Assembly: GCF_029338355.1 (NCBI RefSeq)
Contig: NZ_CP119802.1
Location: 1,488,001-1,552,000, forward strand
Source: Halosegnis marinus
Lineage (GTDB): Archaea; Halobacteriota; Halobacteria; Halobacteriales; Haloarculaceae
Length of the DNA stretch: 64,000 nt
Direction: 5' to 3'
Positions within the stretch are counted from its first letter, which is position 1, and each line of letters begins with the position of its first letter. Position numbers and translations under genes: made by a program. Positions 43,502 to 52,343 of this stretch are shown here, in pieces. The notes beneath the pieces are model-generated. The model saw only the letters and a list, made by a program, of their open reading frames with translations, was not told where the DNA came from and ran no database searches.

Positions 43502-44860
43502 ATGACAAACCGACGAACCGTTCTGCTCGTCGCGCTCGCGGTCGCGCTCGCCTCCACGATGGCCGGGGCGGCGCTGACCGGGGCCGCGACACAGGAGAAC
43601 ACACAGCACACCGGCGACTCCTTCCGCGTGGACGCGCTCGACGCGCCGATGGTCGCCGTCCAGGGCGACACGATAACCGTCACCGCGACCGTATCGTATC
43701 CCGGCAACGCCACCGACGGCACGGCGACGCCGACGGGGACGGAAACCGAGACGAACGGGACGGACACGGCAACGGAGACGGATACGACCGAAACCGAGGC
43801 GAACGGCACGGAGACGGAAACCGAGACGAACGCGACCGAAACCGAGACGAACGCGACCGAAACCGAGACGAACGCGACCGAAACCGAGACGAACGCGACC
43901 GAAACCGAGACGAACGCGACCGCGACCGACGGTGACACCGACACCGCGGCCGAGGAATCCGACGCGGTCACCCAGTCGGTCGCGTTCCGCGTTGGGGGCG
44001 ACGTCGTCGAGCGGCAGTCCGTGACGCTCGCGCCGGGCGAGTCGGCGAACGTCTCCTTCGAGGTCGACACGGGGGCGCTGTCGCCGGGCGTCTACATCCA
44101 CGGCGTCTACACGGACGACTTCGGGGAGGTCGCCACGCTCATCGTGACGACGACGAACGGGAACGCAACCGACAACGGTACCGAGACGCCGACCGACAAC
44201 GAGACGGACAACGGAACCGCCACGCCGACGGACAACGGGACGGCGACGCCCGATACCCCCGTGACGACCGCGACCGACACGCCGGCGGAGGGGACCGAGA
44301 CGCCGACCGCGACCGCGGCCCCCGAGGAGCCGTCGCTCGACGTGCGGAACCTCACGGCGCCCGACAGCGTCACTGTCGGCGAGACGGTCGAGGTGAGCGC
44401 CGAGGTGTTCTACCCGCCCGACCCGACCGGGGAGGACGGAAACGTCACACAGCGGGTCGACTTCCGGCTGAACGGCGACGTGGTGGCCGAGCGGAACGTG
44501 ACGCTCGCGCCGGGCGAGTCCACGAACGTCACCTTCGGCGTCGACAGCAGCGGCATCGAACCGGGCGTCTACATCCACAGCGTGTTCACCCGCGACTACG
44601 GCGAGGTCGCGACGCTGACCGTCCTCCCGGCGGACAACGACACGGCGACGCCGACGGAAGGGACCGAGACACCGACGGAAGAGACCGAGACGCCGACGGA
44701 AGAGACCGAGACGCCGACCGGTAACGCGACGGACACAGCGACGGAGAACGGCACCGCGACGCCGACCGACTCGCCGACCGAGGGCACGGCGACGGAGAAC
44801 GAGACGGCGACCGACACCGCCACGCCGACCGCGGCCGAGACCGACACCGCGACCGCCTGA
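43502..44860 (+). CDS. Secreted protein: two similar beta-sandwich domains with Thr/Glu/Asn repeats
   Basis: The 452-residue protein has a signal peptide (MTNRRTVLLVALAVALASTM) and two related CARDB-like domains. Both contain the pattern (A/D)FR.(G/N)GDVV.(E/R)..VTLAPGES.NV and PGVYIH.V.T.D(F/Y)GEVATL. In domain 1 a loop is expanded by about 70 residues of Thr/Glu/Asn repeats (seven-residue unit TETETNA). Domain 2 has the loop at normal length. Each repeat makes an N-A-T glycosylation sequon. The C-terminal 70 residues are also T/E-rich, without a PGF-CTERM anchor I can see. Probably a surface glycoprotein; function unknown. Confidence 0.8.
   Translation: MTNRRTVLLVALAVALASTMAGAALTGAATQENTQHTGDSFRVDALDAPMVAVQGDTITVTATVSYPGNATDGTATPTGTETETNGTDTATETDTTETEANGTETETETNATETETNATETETNATETETNATETETNATATDGDTDTAAEESDAVTQSVAFRVGGDVVERQSVTLAPGESANVSFEVDTGALSPGVYIHGVYTDDFGEVATLIVTTTNGNATDNGTETPTDNETDNGTATPTDNGTATPDTPVTTATDTPAEGTETPTATAAPEEPSLDVRNLTAPDSVTVGETVEVSAEVFYPPDPTGEDGNVTQRVDFRLNGDVVAERNVTLAPGESTNVTFGVDSSGIEPGVYIHSVFTRDYGEVATLTVLPADNDTATPTEGTETPTEETETPTEETETPTGNATDTATENGTATPTDSPTEGTATENETATDTATPTAAETDTATA
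43817..43921 (+). repeat. Five tandem 21-base units in the secreted protein gene
   Basis: Units start at 43817, 43838, 43859, 43880 and 43901. They are essentially identical in DNA, each encoding a TETETNA-type heptad. Identity at DNA level indicates recent expansion by slippage or unequal recombination. Confidence 0.85.
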
Positions 44861-44961
44861 CCGCGACCGTTCATACCGTTTTTCGCCCGACGACGACGGG
44901 ATTGAACCGTGGAAACGGCCACCGTCGGTTTATGTGTGGCCCGAGTACGACGGGGTGAGTC

Positions 44962-46335
44962 ATGAAACGGAACACGGTCGCGGCGGTCGCGATGGCGGCA
45001 CTGCTCGCCCTCTCCGGCTGTTCGACGATGCTCTCCCCCGGCGGCGGCACTGGGACGGTCAACTTCTACGTGAGCGACCAGCCCGGCGCGATAGACGACT
45101 TCGACCACCTCAACGTCACCCTCGAGGAGGTGACGTTCGTCGCGGCGGACGGCAACGAGACCACGTTCGACGCGAACGGGAGGGTCGACCTCACCGAGCT
45201 CCGGGGCGCGAACGCCTCGCTCGTGGAGGAGTACGACGTCGAGGAGGGCAACTACACGAAGGTGTTCCTCGGCGTGGCGGCGGTGAACGGGACGCTCACG
45301 GACGGGTCGAGCGCGGACGTGAAGCTCCCCTCCGAGAAGCTCCAACTGAACAGCAACTTCACCGTCGGTAACGGCGAGGAGGTGGACTTCGTCTACGATA
45401 TCAACGTCGTGAAGCGGGGGAACTCCGGCTCCTACAACCTCCTGCCCGTCGCGAGCGAGTCGGGCACGGACGTGGAAATAAACGAGGTCGGCGAGGCCGA
45501 GGAGTCGGACGGCGACGACTCGGACGAGGAGGCCGCGACCGACACGCCCGCGACGGCGACCGAACAGGGGTCGCTCGCCTTCTACGTGAGCGACCAGGAG
45601 AACGCCATCGACGACTTCGAGAGCCTGAACGCGACGATATCCGAGGTGGAGTTCGTCGGCGCGGACGGCAACCGGACGACCTACGAGGCGAACCGCACGG
45701 TCGACCTCACGGAGCTGAAGGGCGACAACGCGACCCTGCTCTCGACGTACGACCTCGACGCGGGCAACTACACGACGGTCTTCATCCGGGTCTCCGAGGT
45801 GAACGGGACGCTCACGGACGGGTCGAGCGCGGACGTGAAGCTCCCCTCGAACAAACTCCGGCTGAACGAGAACTTCGCCGTCGAGGCGAACGAGACGGTC
45901 GACTTCGTCTACGACATCACGGTCGTGGAGCGGGGCAACTCCGGCGCGTACAACATCCGCCCGGTCGCGAGCGAGTCCGGGACGGACGTGGCCATCGACC
46001 GCGTGGACGATGACGAGGACGACGGGGCCGAGACGGCCCTGAACGCGACGTTCGTCGGCAACGTCACCGCGGGCGAGAACGCCACGGTGCGCGTCACGGC
46101 GAACGGTAGCGCCGTCGAGAACGCGACGGTCACGTACAACGGCACCGAGTACACGACCGACGCCGACGGCGAGGCGACCTTCGCGGTTCCCGAGAACGCC
46201 ACCGAGGTCGAGGTCACGGTGACGTTCGAGGACGCGGAGGCGGAACTCGAAACGGAACTGGAGAACTCGACCGACGACACGGCGGACGACGCCAACGCGG
46301 CCTACACGGACACGACCGCGGCGGTCGCGGTCTGA
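44962..46335 (+). CDS. Lipoprotein with two DUF4382 domains
   Basis: The 457-residue protein has a lipobox (ALLALSGC, C20) and two DUF4382 repeats at about 31-177 and 206-355, each starting FYVSDQ...AIDDF and containing GTLTDGSSADVKLPS. An acidic/Thr linker joins them. A third beta-sandwich of regulatory type (about 360-435: VRVTANGSAVENATVTYNG) and an acidic tail follow. It should sit on the outside of the membrane. DUF4382 has no known biochemical role. A TATA-like GGTTTATGTG (about 44926-44935) and a GGTGA motif precede the ATG. Confidence 0.87.
   Translation: MKRNTVAAVAMAALLALSGCSTMLSPGGGTGTVNFYVSDQPGAIDDFDHLNVTLEEVTFVAADGNETTFDANGRVDLTELRGANASLVEEYDVEEGNYTKVFLGVAAVNGTLTDGSSADVKLPSEKLQLNSNFTVGNGEEVDFVYDINVVKRGNSGSYNLLPVASESGTDVEINEVGEAEESDGDDSDEEAATDTPATATEQGSLAFYVSDQENAIDDFESLNATISEVEFVGADGNRTTYEANRTVDLTELKGDNATLLSTYDLDAGNYTTVFIRVSEVNGTLTDGSSADVKLPSNKLRLNENFAVEANETVDFVYDITVVERGNSGAYNIRPVASESGTDVAIDRVDDDEDDGAETALNATFVGNVTAGENATVRVTANGSAVENATVTYNGTEYTTDADGEATFAVPENATEVEVTVTFEDAEAELETELENSTDDTADDANAAYTDTTAAVAV
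45282..45332 (+). repeat. 51-base perfect direct repeat, first copy
   Basis: Bases 45282-45332 are identical to 45798-45848, in frame, encoding the GTLTDGSSADVKLPS segment of each DUF4382 domain. Surrounding sequence of the two domains is clearly diverged, which points to recent gene conversion. Confidence 0.85.
45798..45848 (+). repeat. 51-base perfect direct repeat, second copy
   Basis: This is the partner of 45282-45332 at a distance of 516 bases (172 codons). Confidence 0.85.
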
Positions 46336-46363
46336 GGCCGCCGCTCCTCCTCTTCTCGCCCGC

Positions 46364-47299
46364 TCAGACGTAGGTGAACCACTCGTCGTGGTCGTCCGTC
46401 CGGCGCTCGACGAGGTCGAAGAACGCCTGCTGGAGCTCCTCGGTGACGGGGCCGCGCGTCCCCTCGCCGATGGTGACGTTGTCGACGCGCTTGATGGGCG
46501 TCACCTCCGCGGCCGACCCGGTGAAGAACAGCTCGTCGGCCGTGTTGAGTTCGCCACGGGAGATGCTCACGTCGTCGTGGACCTCGTAGCCGCGCTGCTC
46601 GGCGAGCGTGATGAGGGTGTCGCGGGTGATGCCGTCGAGGATCGACTCCGACAGGCCGGGGGTGTATATCTCCCCGTCGCGGACCATGAAGATGTTCTCG
46701 CCCGGCCCCTCGGCGACGTTCCCCTCCTTGTTGAGGACGATGGCCTCGGCGTAGCCGTTGCGCCGCGCCTCCTCGCCCGCCAGCAGGCTGTTGACGTACA
46801 GTCCCGTGGTCTTGGCGTTCGTCGGTATCTGGCTGGAGGCGTGCTTCCGCCACGAGGAGACCATCACGTCGATGCCGTTCTCCAGCGCGTCCTCGCCGAG
46901 GTACGCGCCCCACGGCCACGCCGCGACGACCACGTCGGTCGGGCAGTCGCCGGGCGAGACGCCGAGGCTGTGGTAGCCGAAGTAGGCGATGGGCCGGACG
47001 TAGGCGGAGTCGAGGTCGTTCCGCCGGACGGTTTCGAGCGTCGCCTCCGTCAGTTCCTCCGGCGAGTACTCGATGTCGAGGTCGTACGGTTTCCCGCTCT
47101 GGTAGAACCGTTCGAGGTGTTCCTCCCAGCGGAAGATCGCGGTCCCCTGCTCGGTGTCGTACGCGCGGACGCCCTCGAAGATGCCCGTCCCGTAGTGGAG
47201 CCCGTGGGTGAGCACGTGGGTCGTCGCGTCGTCCCAGTCGACGAACTCGCCGTTCTGCCAGATGACGCCGTCTTCGGCCATCTCCTCGAACGCGGTCAT
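46364..47299 (-). CDS. ilvE: Branched-chain amino acid aminotransferase
   Basis: The 311-residue fold-type IV PLP enzyme shows WQNGEFVDWDDATTHVLTHGL at its start, GTGIFEGVRAYDT (37-49), the probable Schiff-base lysine K163 (NAKTTGLYVNS), and VAEGPGENIFMVRDG with SILDGITRDTL. It makes Val, Leu and Ile from the keto acids. It lies 49 bases downstream of ribB on the same strand. Confidence 0.93.
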   Translation of the reverse strand: MTAFEEMAEDGVIWQNGEFVDWDDATTHVLTHGLHYGTGIFEGVRAYDTEQGTAIFRWEEHLERFYQSGKPYDLDIEYSPEELTEATLETVRRNDLDSAYVRPIAYFGYHSLGVSPGDCPTDVVVAAWPWGAYLGEDALENGIDVMVSSWRKHASSQIPTNAKTTGLYVNSLLAGEEARRNGYAEAIVLNKEGNVAEGPGENIFMVRDGEIYTPGLSESILDGITRDTLITLAEQRGYEVHDDVSISRGELNTADELFFTGSAAEVTPIKRVDNVTIGEGTRGPVTEELQQAFFDLVERRTDDHDEWFTYV

Positions 47300-47348
47300 G
47301 GAAGTGGCTACGCGGCGGCGAACTTAAATCCGCAAGAAGTGCCGAGGC

Positions 47349-48014
47349 TCAGGCCAACCGGGCGAGCAGGTCCGCGCCCTCGACGTACACGAGACCCTCG
47401 CGCTCGGCGTACGCGCGGGCGTCGGCCGGGGTGCGCGCCCCGCCCGTCTCCCCGTCGAGCATCTCACAGACGACGGCCGCGGGCGGGAGGTCGGCGGCGG
47501 CCGCGAGCGCGACGGCGAGTTCGGTGTGGCCCTGCCGGTCGCCGAGCAGGTCCGGCGCGGCCCGCAGCAGGTGGACGTGGCCGGGGGCGCGGAACTCGCT
47601 CGCGAAGTCGATTCCGGCGGGGGCGCGGGCCGCCTCGCCCAGCCGCGAGACGGTGAGCGCGCGGTCGTCGTCGGTGATGCCGGTGAAGGTGTCGCGGTGG
47701 TTCACCGTCAGGGAGAACGACGAGCGCTCGTCGTAGGCGAGTTCGTGGTCCGCGGCCGCGGGGTGGTCGATGGTCTCCTGGACGAAGGGGAGGTCCCACG
47801 CGTCGGCGACCCGGTCCGAGAGCGCGACGCAGACGAGGCCTCCAGCGTCCTCGCGCATCCGGCGGACGGCGTCGGCGTCGACGGCGTGGGCGGGATACAC
47901 GATGTCCGTCTCGCCCTCGCGGTCGGCGGCGTCGTGAATCAGGACGGGTTCGCCGCGGGCGAACGCCGCGACGGCCGCCTCCACCGCGTCGAGCGCGTTA
48001 CTGCTCCGTGACAC
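47349..48014 (-). CDS. ribB: 3,4-dihydroxy-2-butanone 4-phosphate synthase
   Basis: The 221-residue protein has [12 protein letters not shown] (31-42; acidic Mg2+ site), [31 protein letters not shown] and [10 protein letters not shown]. It makes the four-carbon precursor for riboflavin from ribulose 5-phosphate. Its start overlaps the end of rbkR by 17 bases, so the two flavin genes are coupled. Confidence 0.93.
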   Translation of the reverse strand: MSRSSNALDAVEAAVAAFARGEPVLIHDAADREGETDIVYPAHAVDADAVRRMREDAGGLVCVALSDRVADAWDLPFVQETIDHPAAADHELAYDERSSFSLTVNHRDTFTGITDDDRALTVSRLGEAARAPAGIDFASEFRAPGHVHLLRAAPDLLGDRQGHTELAVALAAAADLPPAAVVCEMLDGETGGARTPADARAYAEREGLVYVEGADLLARLA

Positions 48015-48696
48015 GGACGGTCACCTCCTCGCCGTCCTCCAGTCCGAGCCGCTCGCGGAGCTTCTCCGGCGCGATGACCTCCAGCTGGTCGGCGTCGTGG
48101 TGGGTGCGCTCGGGGGCGATGACGTGCGCCTCGGCGTACTCGTCGCCGTCGAGGACCACGCTCGCGGGCCAGCAGAACGCCGGCCCGTAGGTGCGGTCGT
48201 CGTCCTCCCAGCCGTCGATGCGAACGGGGTCGAGCGCGTCCATCCGCGCGCGCGCCTCCACGCTCCCCTCGTCGAGTTCGACGTTGAGCGTGCCGGCGAA
48301 GGGCTCGTAGCCCAGCCGCTCCGCGAACTGCTCCATGTAGCCCGGCAGCGAGATGTAGTGGCGTCCCTCGCCCATCCCGCTCGTGACGGTGCCGTGGAGG
48401 GCGACGCCGGAGTCGCGCTCGAAGACGCGCCGGTACTGCTCGTACTCGCCGCGGAGGGCGCGCTCGCCGGCCTCGGTGACGCGGACGCGCTGGCCGTCGC
48501 CGAGCAGCTCCCGCTCGACGGTACCTGCCTCCTCCAGCCGCTGGAGCCGTCGGGAGGCGGTCTGGTTCGACGCGTCGAGCCGCTCGGCGAGCGTCGCGCA
48601 CGTCACGGTGACGGCCCCGTCCAGCCCGCCCAGCAGCGCGAGCTGTTTCAGGGTGGCGAGTTCGTCGGGACCGACCGACGCGACCTGTCCTTGCAT
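47998..48696 (-). CDS. ribK: RbkR: winged-helix regulator fused to CTP-dependent riboflavin kinase
   Basis: The 232-residue protein has an N-terminal winged helix (about 10-90: [35 protein letters not shown]) and a C-terminal archaeal riboflavin kinase (about 97-232: [48 protein letters not shown]). This fused form is known as RbkR, which makes FMN from riboflavin with CTP and represses riboflavin genes. Its own promoter carries a 7-base direct repeat (48726-48750). Confidence 0.93.
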   Translation of the reverse strand: MQGQVASVGPDELATLKQLALLGGLDGAVTVTCATLAERLDASNQTASRRLQRLEEAGTVERELLGDGQRVRVTEAGERALRGEYEQYRRVFERDSGVALHGTVTSGMGEGRHYISLPGYMEQFAERLGYEPFAGTLNVELDEGSVEARARMDALDPVRIDGWEDDDRTYGPAFCWPASVVLDGDEYAEAHVIAPERTHHDADQLEVIAPEKLRERLGLEDGEEVTVRVTEQ

Positions 48697-48719
48697 ACCT
48701 CCGTCTAGCCGTCGTCGTC

Positions 48720-48750
48720 GCTTAAGCGTAACGAATGTGGCACGCGTAAC
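48720..48750 (-). promoter_or_regulatory. rbkR-ribB promoter with direct repeat
   Basis: A TATA-like CTTAAG (48721-48726) lies about 27 bases from the ATG at 48696. Two copies of GTTACGC on the minus strand (48726-48732 and 48744-48750), 18 bases apart, cover the BRE side. The spacing of nearly two helical turns suits a dimeric regulator; RbkR itself is the obvious candidate. Confidence 0.5.
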
Positions 48751-48838
48751 AGAATCGTGATGGTTGCGCGCCGCGGCGACCTGCCTCGCTCGCTTCTACC
48801 GAGGGACGGCCCACGTAAGTCGGTTTCGCGTTCCGAAC

Positions 48839-49792
48839 TCAGCGCCAGAACTCGCTGCCGCCCTTCAGTTTCGGCACCCACGTGTCCTCGTCGCGCGCGA
48901 GCAGGGCGACGCGGGACTCGGGGACTTCCCGGTAGGCGTCGTGGTCGGGGAGGAACTCGCCGACGGCCTCGGTAAAGGCGCGCACCTCGTCGTGGCTCGG
49001 CATGTTCTCGTGGTCGAGGCGGCCGCGCGAGTGGCCGACGTACATGTACGCCTTCATCTCCACGAAGTCCACGTCGGCGCGCTCGCACAGCACGGCGTAC
49101 CACTCCGGGGTGTGCATGTTCACGCCGTCCACGAGCGTGGTGCGGATGACCGTTCGCGTGTCGTCCTTGGCGGCGAGCACGTCCAGCGTGTCGAGCAGGC
49201 GCTCCCACGCGTCGTCCTCGACGGCTCCGACCGTCCGGTCGAAGGTGTGCCGGTCCGCGGCGTCCACGGAGACGTACAGCTGTGTCGGGTCGCAGTCGGC
49301 GAGCACCTCGGGGCGCGTCCCGTTCGAGACGAGGAAGGTGGTGATGTCGCGGTCGTGGAACGCCTCGATGAGTTCGGGGAGATAGGGGTACAGCGTCGGC
49401 TCGCCGTCGAGCGAGATGGCGACGTGGCGCGGCTCCATCGCCTCGTCGAACACCCGGCGGGGCACCTCGTCGTTGCCGCCGAACCCCGAGAGCAGTTTCC
49501 GCTGGAGTTCGATGGAGGCGTCCACGACGGCCTCGGGGTCGTCCCACGCCACGTCGTCGAGTTCGTAGGCGTGGCCCGCGTGGTCGCGCCAGCAGAAGAC
49601 GCACCGCTCGTTGCATTTCACGACGGGCGTCATCTGGATACAGCGGTGCGACTGGATGCCGTAGAAGGTGTTCTTGTAACAGCGCCCCTCGCCCCGCAGG
49701 GCGTTGGCGGTCCAGCCGCACGTCTGGGCGGCCGTGTGGTTCACGTGGTGGTAGTCCGGGTCGTCCACCTGTTTCGGCCCGGAGTCGCTCAT
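48839..49792 (-). CDS. taw1: tRNA 4-demethylwyosine synthase (TYW1/Taw1)
   Basis: The 317-residue radical SAM protein has CNERCVFC (C60, C64, C67) plus C25, C38 and C51, the extra set that binds a second 4Fe-4S cluster in archaeal TYW1. Also seen are HVAISLDGEPTLYP and YVSVDAADRHTFD. It builds the tricyclic wyosine base at G37 of tRNA-Phe from m1G and pyruvate. Lone gene with a TATA-like element at about 49815-49822. Confidence 0.95.
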   Translation of the reverse strand: MSDSGPKQVDDPDYHHVNHTAAQTCGWTANALRGEGRCYKNTFYGIQSHRCIQMTPVVKCNERCVFCWRDHAGHAYELDDVAWDDPEAVVDASIELQRKLLSGFGGNDEVPRRVFDEAMEPRHVAISLDGEPTLYPYLPELIEAFHDRDITTFLVSNGTRPEVLADCDPTQLYVSVDAADRHTFDRTVGAVEDDAWERLLDTLDVLAAKDDTRTVIRTTLVDGVNMHTPEWYAVLCERADVDFVEMKAYMYVGHSRGRLDHENMPSHDEVRAFTEAVGEFLPDHDAYREVPESRVALLARDEDTWVPKLKGGSEFWR

Positions 49793-49874
49793 GGCCGAGC
49801 GTCGGCGCCGCCGGGGGTAAAGCCGTCGCTGTCGGAGCGAGCGTTCGGAAAGGGGGGTGATGGGTGTGGCGGAC

Positions 49875-50987
49875 TCAGGCGCGCGAGCGCATCACGACGG
49901 TGCCGGAGGAGCCGACGGCCACGTCGGGGTAGGTGAGGCCGTCGCCGGCGGCGCCGCCGTAGCGAGCTTCGAGCAGCGCCGAGCCGATGGCGTTGTCGCC
50001 GTCCATCAGGCGGCCCCACTGCTCGCCGGAGCGCTTCTCGAAGACGCGCCCGGAGTTGCCGACGACGAGCTTGTTCGTCCCCTGGCGGGTGATGCAGGTG
50101 AGCTTCTTCGTGCCGAGTTGGAGGGGGGTCCAGTTGTTACAGGCGCACTCCAGCCGGTAGAGCTTCCCGCCGCCGGAGGCGACGTACGCGCGGTCCTCGT
50201 CCTCCGTCTCGTAGCTGATGACGTCGGAGGCCGCCACCTGCGAGTTCGGGATGCCGACGTCCTCCCACGCGTCCGTGGCGTAGCCGTCGCCCGAGGCCGC
50301 GAACGCGTTCGAGGAGGTGTCCACCGCGTGGCCGTAGCCCGGGCGCGACTCGCGGAAGTCAAGCGCCGGGATGTTCGACCCGGAGCCGGGCTTGATGAGG
50401 TTGACGCCCGGTTCGTCGAGGTCGGTGAGCAGACAGCCCTGTTCCGTGTCCATCGGGAGCCGCATCACCTCGCCCGAGCCGTTGGAGGCGTAGACGATCT
50501 CCTCGCCGACGTTCCCGACGACGCTGATTCCCTCCCACGTCGAGGTCTTGCCCGACGGGGCGGAGTAGTTGTACTTGGTCTTCGTCTCCACGTCGAACGC
50601 GCCGAACGCGCCCGAGCCGCCGACGAAGTAGACGCGCCGCCCGTCGTCGGTGACGTCGGCCGCGCGCAGAGCGTTGCCCCGCGTCGCCGGGCCGTTCGAG
50701 AACGCGAGCTGCCACTCGTGGTTGGCGAAGTCCGTCTCGTTGCCGTTAGGCATCTCGTAGGTGAGCAGGTTTCCGGCCTCGCCGACCGCGACCGGCCCGC
50801 GCGTCGTGGAGACGACGCTGTACAGCGTCTTGGTCGTCGCCACGCTGCCCGGGAAGCTCTGCCACCTGTTGTCCCCGGCCGCGAGCGCCGCGTTGGCCGA
50901 GCCGAGCGTCGCCGCGCCGCCGGCCGCGGCCGTGACCGCGCCGGCCGCTTTCAGTACCGACCGCCGTGAGAGGGGGGTATCTGCCAT
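49875..50987 (-). CDS. Tat-exported propeller-like protein 1
   Basis: Started at 50987 (MADTPLSRRSVLKAAGAVTA), the 370-residue protein has a Tat signal with twin arginine SRRSVLK. The rest has repeated short beta motifs ending in G(D/E)AGNLL, GGSGAFGA, NGSGEVMRL, GGGKLYRL, GNSGRVF and GSSGTVV. These look like about six or seven blades of a beta-propeller of YVTN/WD40-like type. A CxC pair (LECACNNW) is conserved with the paralogue at 51098. A TATA-like TTTTATCC lies far upstream (about 51023-51031). Function unknown. Confidence 0.83.
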   Translation of the reverse strand: MADTPLSRRSVLKAAGAVTAAAGGAATLGSANAALAAGDNRWQSFPGSVATTKTLYSVVSTTRGPVAVGEAGNLLTYEMPNGNETDFANHEWQLAFSNGPATRGNALRAADVTDDGRRVYFVGGSGAFGAFDVETKTKYNYSAPSGKTSTWEGISVVGNVGEEIVYASNGSGEVMRLPMDTEQGCLLTDLDEPGVNLIKPGSGSNIPALDFRESRPGYGHAVDTSSNAFAASGDGYATDAWEDVGIPNSQVAASDVISYETEDEDRAYVASGGGKLYRLECACNNWTPLQLGTKKLTCITRQGTNKLVVGNSGRVFEKRSGEQWGRLMDGDNAIGSALLEARYGGAAGDGLTYPDVAVGSSGTVVMRSRA

Positions 50988-51097
50988 TGGGGTTGCACCT
51001 GCCACCGACTACACGCCTATCGGGGATAAAAGTATAACAAAAATGATACGAACGGTGCCGTCGCTACTCGCTCCTCTCCTCGGGGACGAGCGCCGCG

Positions 51098-52204
51098 CTA
51101 CCGCTCGACGATCGTTCCGGAGTTGCCGACCGCGATATCGACCCCGCCCGCGCTCGCCGCGAGCAGGGTGTTGCCGGTCGGCGTGTCCGCCACGTCGAAC
51201 CCGGCGCCCGTGCGCTCGAAGACGCGGCCGCTCTCGCCGGCGCCGAGCACGCGGTCGCCGTCGCGCGAGACGCCCCGGACGGACTTGGTCCCGGCCTGCA
51301 GCGGCGTCCAGTTCTCACAGACGCAGTCCAGTCGCCACAGGCGTCCGTCGCCCGCACCGACGTACACGCGGTCGCGGCCGCTCGACAGGTCGTAGGTGGT
51401 CGTCCGCGAGTCCGCGATGCCGACGCGGGTCCACGTCTCCGCGCCGTCCTCGGTGCGGAACACCCCGCCGTTCGCCGAGAGCGCGTGCCCGTACTCGGCG
51501 TCGACGAAGTCCACCGCGGCGATGCCATACGAGCTTCCCGTGTCGCTCGCGCGCCACGACATCCCCGTCGAGCCGTCGTCGGTCGGAGACGCGGTGGCGG
51601 TTGGCGTCTCGGTTGCGGTTGCGGTTTCGGTGGCGGTGGCTGTCGTCGTCTCGGTTGTGGTCTCGGTGGCCGTCGCCGTCGCGGTGGCCGTCTCCGTCGG
51701 CGTCGCCGTGCTCGTCGCCTCGTCGGATACCGTCCCGACGAACACCTCGCCCGACCCCTTCGCGAGGTAGACCCGCTCGTCGCCCGACGGCCCGGCGACC
51801 GCGACGTCCCCGAACGACGGCGAGACGCCGAGCGGGTTCGAGCGGTTCGTCGCGGTTCCCGCGACGAGGTCGTAGCTCCCGACCGTTCCCGAGGAGCCGG
51901 CGACCCACAGTCGGTCGCCGTCGTCGCTGGCCGCGACCCCGTACAGCGTCTTGTTCGCGTCGCCCGGTCCGTCGCCGTCGAGGATGGACCACGACCCGCT
52001 CGCCCGGCGTATCACGGCGCCGCTCCCGCCGACGGCGTACACGTTCCCGGCCGCACGGGTCACCGCGTGCAGCGTCTTCGAGGTCGGCGACGAAACGGTG
52101 CTCCACTCCTCCGCGAACACCCCGGAGGCGCCGACGGTCGCGATGCCGGCGACGGCCGTACCCAGCCCTGCCAGTAGCCGCCGTCTCGACGTGGGGGGTG
52201 ACAT
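51098..52204 (-). CDS. Tat-exported propeller-like protein 2
   Basis: The 368-residue protein starts at 52204 ([20 protein letters not shown]) with a Tat-type signal (SRRRLLAG). It shares blade motifs with the neighbour at 49875 ([38 protein letters not shown]). It differs by a Thr/Ala/Glu-rich insert of about 50 residues (starting [13 protein letters not shown], about 170-220) between two blades. It lies upstream of its paralogue with a 110-base gap, so they may form one transcript. It is divergent from argS. Confidence 0.83.
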   Translation of the reverse strand: MSPPTSRRRLLAGLGTAVAGIATVGASGVFAEEWSTVSSPTSKTLHAVTRAAGNVYAVGGSGAVIRRASGSWSILDGDGPGDANKTLYGVAASDDGDRLWVAGSSGTVGSYDLVAGTATNRSNPLGVSPSFGDVAVAGPSGDERVYLAKGSGEVFVGTVSDEATSTATPTETATATATATETTTETTTATATETATATETPTATASPTDDGSTGMSWRASDTGSSYGIAAVDFVDAEYGHALSANGGVFRTEDGAETWTRVGIADSRTTTYDLSSGRDRVYVGAGDGRLWRLDCVCENWTPLQAGTKSVRGVSRDGDRVLGAGESGRVFERTGAGFDVADTPTGNTLLAASAGGVDIAVGNSGTIVER

Positions 52205-52317
52205 GCTGACTGAACCGACACGACCGGTACGGGAAAAACAGGGGGGTGGGTGGAGGCGGCCGTCGTCCGCTCCGCCTCGTTGCCTCCCTCCGGTCGGCAA
52301 CGCCCTTCGCAAACCCC

Positions 52318-52323
52318 TTTATC
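52318..52323 (+). promoter_or_regulatory. TATA box of argS
   Basis: The CCTTTATCC element lies about 24 bases from the argS ATG, predicting a leaderless transcript. Confidence 0.55.
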
Positions 52324-52343
52324 CATCCACGGAAACGGGGCGT

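Noticed and set aside
43817-43921. CRISPR-like array
   Set aside because: The units are directly tandem with no spacers and are in frame within a secreted protein gene.
44596-45345. Minus-strand open frame across the secreted and DUF4382 protein genes
   Set aside because: It is antisense to two genes with signal peptides and family domains, and has no independent support.
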